Below, in pieces: positions 26,446-34,084 of a DNA stretch of 34,084 bases. Location of the stretch: positions 1 to 34,084 of the forward strand of contig MWLD01000022.1 in the NCBI GenBank assembly GCA_002018045.1, read 5' to 3'. Position numbers and translations under genes: made by a program. Below the pieces are notes generated by a model. The model saw only the letters and a program-made list of their open reading frames with translations. It had not been told where the DNA came from and did not search any database. The stretch is from Candidatus Synechococcus spongiarum LMB bulk15M (GTDB lineage: Bacteria; Cyanobacteriota; Cyanobacteriia; PCC-6307; Cyanobiaceae). Within the stretch, counting starts at the first letter, position 1. Each line of letters begins with the position of its first letter.

Positions 26446-26976
26446 CTATGAGTCACCGGGTGGACCCGCCTGGCCCATGGTCAGTAGCCGCACAAGCAGG
26501 GGCATCACCACCAGCACTGCCACCAGGCGCACGGTATGCAGGACTGCCACCGTAGCCCCAACCCCCAGCTCTTCTCCAGTCAGGCTCATGCCTGTAAGGC
26601 CACCTGGCGCTGCACCCAGGAGCCCTTCGGTCAGCTTGATTCCCAATAGCCGACTGCTCCACCAGCCAATCACGATCCCTGCCGCCAGAAGGGCCACCGT
26701 GATGAGAAGGGCAGGTCGCCAGAGATGGCGCATCTCTTGCAGCGTGGTGGCTGTCAGGCCCGAACCAATCACGATGCCAACGGCGATCTCCAGTATGGTT
26801 CGCGTCCCCGTGGGCCAGTGGATGGTCGACAGGTTGGGGATCAGACTCGACAGGGTTGACCCCAGCAAAGCGCCCACAAGGGGAGCGGCGGGAATTCGAG
26901 TGCCGAGGGCCAGAAGCCCCAGTCCCAGACCGGATAAAATTGTGAGAACTCCGGGCAGGTGTTTGACAGTGTCCAT
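26446..26976 (-). CDS. AbrB-family membrane protein, single-repeat form
   Basis: A 176-aa integral membrane protein with about five hydrophobic helices. It has the AbrB-duplication signature PAAPLVGALLGS in the first half and LLGAAPGGLTGMSLTGEELG in the second. E. coli AbrB is about twice this size with two copies of the domain, so this is a one-copy version, as commonly annotated in cyanobacteria ('AbrB family transcriptional regulator', a misleading name because the DNA-binding AbrB is a different family). Transport or regulatory role unknown. Confidence 0.8.
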   Translation of the reverse strand: MDTVKHLPGVLTILSGLGLGLLALGTRIPAAPLVGALLGSTLSSLIPNLSTIHWPTGTRTILEIAVGIVIGSGLTATTLQEMRHLWRPALLITVALLAAGIVIGWWSSRLLGIKLTEGLLGAAPGGLTGMSLTGEELGVGATVAVLHTVRLVAVLVVMPLLVRLLTMGQAGPPGDS

Positions 26977-27092
26977 TCAATCTCCATACCTCAACTGCAT
27001 TCTGTTGTGAAGTCGTCATGCTCGAGTGCATGTTCCAACGGCCCCGAATTGGAGAACCGGGTGTCAGAATGGGAAGAAAGTAAAGTGAAGGC

Positions 27093-27269
27093 ATGGAAAC
27101 GATCTCTGGCCATGCTTCGACCATCACCTTTTCCGAGCAGGACCATCAACTGGAAAAGCTGGAGTTTGCACTGGCCCTTGCTCTTTCGGAGGGCTGCCAC
27201 GACAAAGCCCATCACCTGCGCTCCTGCATTGAAGCGTTAGGAGACCAGGGCGAAGAACCCGGCACTTGA
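27093..27269 (+). CDS. Very short conserved-looking cyanobacterial protein ending EEPGT
   Basis: 58 aa: METISGHASTITFSEQDHQL, then a helix-turn-helix-like pair of helices (EKLEFALALALSEGCHDKAHHLR and SCIEALGD) and the ending QGEEPGT. The plan 'hydrophobic strand, two helices, EEPGT end' recalls short proteins in marine Synechococcus and Prochlorococcus. Divergent from the AbrB-like gene, with 116 bp between starts. Function unknown. Confidence 0.6.
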   Translation: METISGHASTITFSEQDHQLEKLEFALALALSEGCHDKAHHLRSCIEALGDQGEEPGT

Positions 27270-27308
27270 GTCCGGTTGCACTGTTGTCCACAGCGTTTTC
27301 ATCCATTC

Positions 27309-27503
27309 ATGCCCACGCTTCCTTCCATAAGCGATAAGGCCAGATTGCTCGATAAGGCCCGTCATTTCTTTGCTCAAGCGGAGTTGAGGGCAGGAGAAGG
27401 AGATCTCCAGCAGGCAGCGGAGTTGATTGTTCGTGGTCTCCACTACGAACACCGTGCCGCACGGCTGGGTCCTCAGGTTCTTCGGTTGATCAAGTCTTCA
27501 TGA
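27309..27503 (+). CDS. Short helical (TPR-like) protein coupled to a rhomboid gene
   Basis: 64 aa from ATG at 27309 (MPTLPSISDKARLLDKARHF, then FAQAELRAGEGDLQQAAELI and VRGLHYEHRAARLGPQVLRLI). The pattern A..FF.QAE.RA.EGDL.QAAE is like one tetratricopeptide repeat. Its stop overlaps the rhomboid start by four bases (ATGA), so the two are translationally coupled. Confidence 0.6.
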   Translation: MPTLPSISDKARLLDKARHFFAQAELRAGEGDLQQAAELIVRGLHYEHRAARLGPQVLRLIKSS

Positions 27504-28120
27504 GTTACGGCACCGCCGGTGGTCCGCGGCCAACCGGGCGCCTTTTGCCCGCCACCCTGGACTTTGTGGCCCTGCTCTGGATTGTCCATATTCTGCGGCT
27601 TGTCCTGTCTTTTCTGGGCCTGTTCTCCCGTCAGGCTTCCGCTCAAATCTTCGGCATCCATCCAGGTGGTTCGGTGACAGGCCTCTGGACCGTTTTCAGC
27701 GCCCCCCTGATTCATGGGGACTGGGGGCATTTGCTGGGTAACAGCATCTCGTTGCTGATTCTGGGCAGCTTGGTGGGCCTCCACCAGGGTCGGGGGCAAC
27801 TGTGGCAGGTGTCCATCGTCAGCGCCTTGGTGTCGGGCTCGGGAATCTGGCTGATTGCCCCCCACAACACGGTCCATGTGGGGGCCAGCGGAATTGTATT
27901 TGGCTACTTGGGCGCTCTGCTGTCGACAGGCTGGTTTCAGCGACGCCCCCTTGGCATCCTCCTCTCCGTTGTCAGCCTGGTTTTGTTCCATGAGATGGTT
28001 CCGGGACTGTTTCCGGGAGCGCCGGGCGTATCCTGGCAGGGCCATCTGTTCGGGTTTCTGGGTGGTGTGCTGGCAGCCCGCCTGACGGCTCGAAGTGCAA
28101 CACCGGAGACGGATCCGTAG
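27500..28120 (+). CDS. Rhomboid-family intramembrane serine protease
   Basis: A 206-aa membrane protein with about six hydrophobic helices. All features of an active rhomboid can be seen: HGDWGHLLGNSISL (His and Asn of the HxxxN motif), the serine in HVGASGIVFG (GxSG), and the histidine in SWQGHLFGF near the C-terminus. It cleaves transmembrane substrates; targets here are unknown. Converges with fumC with 48 bp between stops. Confidence 0.9.
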   Translation: MSYGTAGGPRPTGRLLPATLDFVALLWIVHILRLVLSFLGLFSRQASAQIFGIHPGGSVTGLWTVFSAPLIHGDWGHLLGNSISLLILGSLVGLHQGRGQLWQVSIVSALVSGSGIWLIAPHNTVHVGASGIVFGYLGALLSTGWFQRRPLGILLSVVSLVLFHEMVPGLFPGAPGVSWQGHLFGFLGGVLAARLTARSATPETDP

Positions 28121-28168
28121 CAGGAACCTTCAACGGGCTGGACGTCTCCCTTGATTCTGCTGCCCTGT

Positions 28169-29567
<1,399 letters not shown>

Positions 29568-29575
<8 letters not shown>

Positions 29576-30299
29576 GGAGAGGAGGGGATGTCGTTGGCGG
29601 CCACCAGCTTGCCATGCCACTACTGCGCCACACCTGATCCAGCACACCCGGATCCGTCCCACGGAGACGGGGCACATGGCCCAGGAGGCGGGTGCGACCC
29701 ATGTGGGGGAGCACCGTGGCGTTATCGGCAAAGCCGTCCCCGTTGAGCACCAGGCCCAACACCGGGATGCGGCGCCTGCGCAGGGCCTCCAGACTCAGCA
29801 AGGTGTGGTTGATGGTGCCCAGCCCGGCCCGGGCTACCAACACCACCGGCAAGCCCCATTCCCCCATCACGTCAATCTGCAGCAGGTGGCGGGTGACAGG
29901 CACCAGCAGACCCCCTGCCAACTCCACCACCAGCGCCCTGTGCTCCTCGTCTTCCGGTGGCCAGAGGCGCTGACGCTCCAGAACGATTCCCTCCTGCTCG
30001 GCGGCCCAGTGGGGAGAGGCGGGGTGTTGGAGGCCGTAAGCCTCCGGCACAATGGCGCTGCTGGAGCAACCACTGAGTTTCTGCACCTGCTCACTGTCGC
30101 TGGGCTCGGAACTCAGAGGCGGCAAGCCGGCCTGGATGGGCTTCCAATAGCGGGCCGCCAATGCCCGCACCAGCAAGGCTGAAATCACGGTCTTGCCCAC
30201 CCCCGTATCGGTGCCAGCCACCACCAGCCGTCGTGGCAGCGCCATGGCGGTGGCGGCATCTGGTGGCTGGGGTTGAGGTGTGGTGGCTGGCAGCATCAT
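29568..30299 (-). CDS. bioD: ATP-dependent dethiobiotin synthetase
   Basis: It forms the ureido ring of dethiobiotin, the penultimate step of biotin synthesis. A 243-aa P-loop protein with VVAGTDTGVGKTVISALLVRAL, YWKPIQAGL, PEAYGLQHPASPHWAAEQE, LVVELAGGLLVPV and VVLVARAGLGTINHTLLSLEAL, LGLVLNG. A second ATG follows immediately after the first. It precedes fumC on the same strand with an 8-bp overlap. No other biotin gene is seen in this window. Confidence 0.93.
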
Positions 30300-30428
30300 G
30301 GGGCAATAATAATTATTAAAGTCTTCCTATGCTGAACCATGGAGCCGTGGCGGCACTGCAACCGCTGGAGGCCTGGGGGCAAGGACTTGCGTGTCCTCAA
30401 TGGGGTTACATGGCCATTACATGATCTA

Positions 30429-30459
30429 TTGCAGAACCTGGACTTAAGCTGACTATAAA
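30429..30459 (+). promoter_or_regulatory. Possible sigma-70-type promoter for the two-gene unit
   Basis: TTGCAG (30429-30434) and TATAAA (30454-30459) are spaced by 19 bp, and the ATG of the 947-aa protein is at 30477. Transcription would start about 10 bases before the ATG, leaving almost no leader, and no Shine-Dalgarno sequence is visible. A direct repeat TTACATG (about 30404 and 30417) flanks the palindrome ATGGCCAT just upstream. Prediction by eye only. Confidence 0.35.
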
Positions 30460-30476
30460 CCCCACTCTACGGTGTT

Positions 30477-33320
30477 ATGGCTTACACACCACCACAGACC
30501 TGGCATCAGTGGGATACCCAAGTATGGAATCAACAGCTCTTGTGGTTCTGTTTCGTGGATGATGCAGATGCTCCGCCGCATCAAGGTCTGCGCGCTTCAG
30601 AAGAACAGCTTTGTGAAGTAACAGGAGATGATCAAAGCAACCCACGAACCATGGCAGAAAAAATGATACAAGCACTTAAGCGGCAGGCACAGTTGCGAAA
30701 TCGTAGACCAGACGACTTTGTGCTGAATCATCAGATGAAGCATTACACACCCTCAGCGCTGGAAGAACCTCCGTTCTTCGCTTTCCTTTGGCTTACCTGC
30801 CTCATTGCCCACGGTTACCCGGACCCTGATCAGAAGGGAAAGTTTCATGCCCGCTATGAAGCAGCTTTTGGTCATCAGGATCACCAGGGGCTCAAGCTTT
30901 TGACTAAAGCCTGGCAAAAACTTAGCGAGTGGCTTGCCATAGAAGGAATCTTTGAAGGCAAACGGCACCGGCAATTAGAGCTACCTCCAATAGATGATTA
31001 CCGCAGAAAAATCTCTCATTCCTGGCGGCTAGCTTTTCCGCGCTTGGCAGACTATCGTTTGCTACAGCAGCTCCTTAGTCGTCTGCGACAACGCCATGAA
31101 TGGCATCTGAAGGCCAACTCCCCGCAGTTAATTAGCCGTCTTCTTTCTGAAGCAGAGTTCAGCTCTGACTTCAGAAACGAGCTCACGCGATGGAAACAAG
31201 CACTGAATAAGAACCCTGATGATGAAACCTGGTTCAGCTCATTTCTAGGTCGGGTCATTCAGGATCTCCAAAAAGCCACATCTAACCAGACCAGCAACAA
31301 CAATCGGCAGATCGCTGGATCGAGTCCAGTGTTTGGGGCGCTGGTCCTTTGCTCGTATGGTGATGTGCTGGGGGTGCTGCTTCTCGCAGATGGAATTCCC
31401 CAGGCTGAGCGGGATGGCTGGCATGAGGAGCCTGGTGATGAGTGGTGTGAGAAGTTGAGTGAACATCCTTTACTGATTCCCAACACGGCGGACCCTCAGT
31501 ACGCTGCTTTTGAAGGGGGTAGCCTTGCCACTGACCTTGAGGAATCCTCAATCACCGGGCTTCGTCCCCTAATTAATCAGGGGTTGCTGTTATTTGGACT
31601 GGATCCCGCCATCGATTGTCCGCGATTGCTGCCGAGCCCTTCAGCGGAGCAAAGGCCAAGTCATGTAGTCATGCGTGAAGAGAGCAGTGAGGCTTTCCTT
31701 AAGCAATTTGGTGGAACAGAAATTGACAATTTCGACCTTGAGCAGGACGGATGGACCTGCATCAGGGATTTTGAGGCGACTGCCAGGCAACTCGAAAGAT
31801 TTGCCACATCTGGTATATCTCCAGATAGTAAAGAGTCGCCTCCAAAACTGACTCTTAGTAAAGGACTCCGAGTTCAAGGTGGTTTCCTGGCAAGGGGACT
31901 GGGCTTGCCCAATGTGCGCGTACAGTTTAGACAGCCAGCACGGGCTATCAAGCTTTTCATCCCTAAAGAAAAGTTCTCAATCGCCTACTTCCCAGACCGA
32001 GACAATCCAGAGATATGGAAACCGCCAGATGACAGCCGTCAGAAAACTGCCTTTCGGGCAGGAGCAGCAAGGCTCGAGGCTTCTTTTGACGACATTCCCA
32101 AACGGGATGTTACCTTTCAATTGGAGTACATCTCCTCTCATGTGCAGCTTAAACGCTCCCAGCTCATTGTTTTTCGAGAAGACTGGGGTTGTAAGCTGGG
32201 GCCTATCTATTTAGAGACGCCTAAGCAATCTAATTTTGACCTGGGTAATGCTTCCGTAAACAAAGCTAAGCAGTTGTTGAGCAATGGGAACTCAGCAGTT
32301 AACCCACAGTTTGAACGTCAGATACTTGACGCACTCTGTGCAGTATTCCAACGTCGTCCGCGCATCAAGCGACGGGAATTTCAGCAACTCTATCGCCAAC
32401 TAGGTGGGATGTCCTCTGAGTGGCCACTGTTTTACGAAGGCCTACTGCGAGCCTGGTGTGAAGGGGGTTGGCTTGAGGAGGGACTAGACCGGAATGGGGA
32501 GTGGAGTCTGCAGCCTATTGATCCCCGTCTAGTGCAAACAAGTCCGATAGGGGTGCAAGTGGTCGGCCTACTGTCCGTTGCAGGTTTGGAGAAGTTGCTG
32601 GCCCTTGCCAAAGAATTTGAGGAGGTGATGGAAGTCGACCCCGTAGCACCAGCCTGTCCTTGGCTGCCTCGCGGCTGGCGTTTTCGTGGGCATGAGGTGG
32701 TAAACTTGCTGGCTGAGTTTAGTGGTCTGCCGTTGGTGGCTCAGGAGGACTGGGTGGAATTGCCTGTGAACTTGGATGGGATCCCGCCTTGGGTGGTAGT
32801 CCCCAAGACATGCGACGCTCCGGATTGGCCCCGATCTGCCAGAGATCCCTCCTTCCACGAGGAACGGCTTTGTGGAATCCGAGAGAACAGTCACCTGGAC
32901 TACTCTCAGCCTCCAGAGCAGCATTGTCAGTATGATGTCAAGGCCAGCCCTAGCAAAGCAGTGATTCACCGGGAGCACAGGTTCGGGCGAACTCGATGGC
33001 ACAGTCCTGATGATGGACATGGCCCGTTCGTGTCCTGTCATCGCAACCGTGCTGCACTGCACAGCATCCATGGTGCCAGTGACGGACTCTGGCCCTTTGG
33101 CTTCCCTGATCGGCAGAAGCCACTGATCGAGCGTTTCTACGATGCTGATGCCTACTTGCCCCTACCGATTGGCCGCTTTGCAGCTCTGAAGGGGCGGCAA
33201 CTACCAGGTCCTACACTGCCATCCCGCCGGGAGCAGCACACCTATTCCTACTGGCTTGATAAAGGCACAGGTGATAAGATCCGAGACCAGGCTGAAATCC
33301 CCTTGATCAACCTCATCTAG
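30477..33320 (+). CDS. Large protein of unknown function, first gene of a helicase-linked unit
   Basis: 947 aa, not recognised. Residues about 1-320 look mostly helical and charged, with many Trp, Gln and Arg (WHQWDTQVWNQQLLWFCF; FFAFLWLTCLIAHGYPDPDQ; WRLAFPRLADYRLLQQLLSRLRQRH). About 455-590 look beta-rich (KGLRVQGGFLARGLGLPNVRVQF ... LEYISSHVQLKRSQLIVFRE). About 620-690 resemble a winged helix (RRPRIKRREFQQLYRQLGGM ... FYEGLLRAWCEGGWLEEGLD ... GEWSLQP). The C-terminus holds His/Cys-rich text and a DGLWPFGFPDRQKPLIERF segment. No signal peptide, membrane helix or P-loop is seen. Composition is lower in GC than bioD next door. The helicase gene follows 5 bp after the stop, so they form an operon. 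In Druantia type III a large unknown protein (DruH) precedes a DUF1998-type helicase (DruE); this could be a distant version or something else. Confidence 0.85.
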   Translation: MAYTPPQTWHQWDTQVWNQQLLWFCFVDDADAPPHQGLRASEEQLCEVTGDDQSNPRTMAEKMIQALKRQAQLRNRRPDDFVLNHQMKHYTPSALEEPPFFAFLWLTCLIAHGYPDPDQKGKFHARYEAAFGHQDHQGLKLLTKAWQKLSEWLAIEGIFEGKRHRQLELPPIDDYRRKISHSWRLAFPRLADYRLLQQLLSRLRQRHEWHLKANSPQLISRLLSEAEFSSDFRNELTRWKQALNKNPDDETWFSSFLGRVIQDLQKATSNQTSNNNRQIAGSSPVFGALVLCSYGDVLGVLLLADGIPQAERDGWHEEPGDEWCEKLSEHPLLIPNTADPQYAAFEGGSLATDLEESSITGLRPLINQGLLLFGLDPAIDCPRLLPSPSAEQRPSHVVMREESSEAFLKQFGGTEIDNFDLEQDGWTCIRDFEATARQLERFATSGISPDSKESPPKLTLSKGLRVQGGFLARGLGLPNVRVQFRQPARAIKLFIPKEKFSIAYFPDRDNPEIWKPPDDSRQKTAFRAGAARLEASFDDIPKRDVTFQLEYISSHVQLKRSQLIVFREDWGCKLGPIYLETPKQSNFDLGNASVNKAKQLLSNGNSAVNPQFERQILDALCAVFQRRPRIKRREFQQLYRQLGGMSSEWPLFYEGLLRAWCEGGWLEEGLDRNGEWSLQPIDPRLVQTSPIGVQVVGLLSVAGLEKLLALAKEFEEVMEVDPVAPACPWLPRGWRFRGHEVVNLLAEFSGLPLVAQEDWVELPVNLDGIPPWVVVPKTCDAPDWPRSARDPSFHEERLCGIRENSHLDYSQPPEQHCQYDVKASPSKAVIHREHRFGRTRWHSPDDGHGPFVSCHRNRAALHSIHGASDGLWPFGFPDRQKPLIERFYDADAYLPLPIGRFAALKGRQLPGPTLPSRREQHTYSYWLDKGTGDKIRDQAEIPLINLI

Positions 33321-33325
33321 TCCCC

Positions 33326-34084
33326 ATGCATGATCCCATTGGCGCCTTCTCCCGCATCCGTGCCTTCTATCTCAGCTACCTGGACACAGCTTCCAGGCTT
33401 GAGCCAGCAGACATTAGGGAAGATCGCCGAAAATTGCTCATGAAGACAGGTACGCTCTGTACCAGTCCATTGCTTGAGCCGCTGCCCTCCTGGGAGACAG
33501 ATGGGCGCAGCTTTGAGGATCTTGTGAGCGAGGAAGGGGAAGATGCGGTTCTGGCAAGCTTATCGCCAAAAGCACGGCGTGCCTTTGTTGACCTGATCGG
33601 TTGCGGTCTCATTGACCGTGATGAGCATGGAGCTCTCCATCGTCCCTACGGTCATCAGGTAACAATGCTGAAACGGGGGTTGCGTGATGGTCAAGCTGGC
33701 ATCGTCACCTCTGGAACAGGGTCAGGAAAAACTGAGGCCTTCCTGCTGCCAATTCTGGCATCAATCATTGAGGAAGCCACCCGCGATAAGGGGGGGTGGC
33801 CAAAGCCAAAGTCTGGTTATCTCAGCCTCGAGAATCGCTGGTGGCGTGGCCAGGATGGTCAGCCCATGGCAAAGCGAAATCACCAAGGGGAGTATGAGCT
33901 TAAAGAGGACATTAAAAAAGGCCTTAACTGGGATGATTACACAGGTTACGAACAAAGGCACAATGAGCAACGTCCTGCGGCCATCCGTGCCCTCATTCTC
34001 TATCCCATGAATGCTTTGGTGGAAGATCAGATGACTCGTCTACGTATGGCATTGGATTCTCAAAATGCCCGGGATGCCCTTGAC
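33326..34084 (+). CDS. Superfamily 2 DEAD/DEAH-type helicase, N-terminal part; continues beyond the window
   Basis: 253 codons are visible from ATG at 33326. After an N-terminal section (MHDPIGAFSRIRAFYLSYLD ... LCTSPLLEPLPSWETDGRSFEDL) come the helicase elements. LHRPYGHQVTMLKRGLRDGQ is a Q-motif-like region, motif I is GIVTSGTGSGKTEAF (P-loop residues 130-136), and motif Ia is ALILYPMNALVEDQMTRLR (from about 222). About 75 residues between motifs I and Ia hold a Trp-rich insert (ENRWWRGQDGQ ... LNWDDYTGYEQRH). The form 'TGSGKTExFLLP ... LYPMNALVEDQ' is typical of very large helicases with a C-terminal DUF1998 (MZB) domain found in defence islands (Druantia DruE, DISARM DrmA and related). 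The C-terminal part needed to prove this lies outside the window. Confidence 0.9.
   Translation, partial: MHDPIGAFSRIRAFYLSYLDTASRLEPADIREDRRKLLMKTGTLCTSPLLEPLPSWETDGRSFEDLVSEEGEDAVLASLSPKARRAFVDLIGCGLIDRDEHGALHRPYGHQVTMLKRGLRDGQAGIVTSGTGSGKTEAFLLPILASIIEEATRDKGGWPKPKSGYLSLENRWWRGQDGQPMAKRNHQGEYELKEDIKKGLNWDDYTGYEQRHNEQRPAAIRALILYPMNALVEDQMTRLRMALDSQNARDALD

Noticed and set aside
26446-26976. AbrB-like gene as a DNA-binding regulator
   Set aside because: The protein is an integral membrane protein with hydrophobic helices and the GAAPGG signature; it is unrelated to the DNA-binding AbrB.

Overview
The window looks like a chromosomal segment of a picocyanobacterium (Synechococcus/Cyanobium type). 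It is GC-rich (about 60% by eye) and carries the run dnaX-clpX-clpP-tig facing asd-dapA-rnj, a PucC/BCD-type MFS transporter, a bifunctional Rsh, and several very short genes of the kind common in marine picocyanobacteria. The large secreted Calx-beta/Ig-like protein at the left edge would fit a host-associated lineage such as a sponge-symbiont Synechococcus. That is inference, not proof.

Layout. (1) 1-2410, minus strand: a secreted Calx-beta repeat protein. Its Ig-like continuation is one base out of frame at a 7-base homopolymer, and five 8-bp tandem repeats sit just before its start. (2) 2411-2960: no convincing gene, one strong nested hairpin. (3) 2961-8283, minus strand: tig, clpP, clpX and dnaX, nearly gapless (chaperone, protease, unfoldase, clamp loader). 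(4) 8417-14311, plus strand: asd and dapA (first steps of lysine/diaminopimelate synthesis), RNase J, then argS. (5) 14640-16050: a strikingly AT-rich island with a secreted 161-aa protein, a tRNA-like folded segment and a lipoprotein gene broken by two frameshifts, closed by a good intrinsic terminator. (6) 16075-17148: a small Cys-rich secreted protein, a field of GTGGGGA-type repeats, a 68-aa protein and a possibly decayed gene. (7) 17149-24669: rsh (stringent response) divergent from obg, then an inositol-monophosphatase-family enzyme, a BCD-family MFS transporter, a TolC-like outer-membrane factor and a small ORF. (8) 24750-30299: a small membrane protein, an NAD-dependent epimerase-like protein, a lipoprotein, a one-repeat AbrB membrane protein, two short proteins, a rhomboid protease, fumC and bioD.

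(9) 30477 to the right edge: a two-gene unit at lower GC, made of an unrecognised 947-aa protein followed 5 bp later by a large superfamily 2 helicase that leaves the window. This is the best candidate for an undescribed or poorly described system. The arrangement resembles helicase-based antiviral systems of the Druantia III kind, but the large protein cannot be assigned from sequence alone.

No tRNA, rRNA, CRISPR array or intact insertion sequence was recognised.
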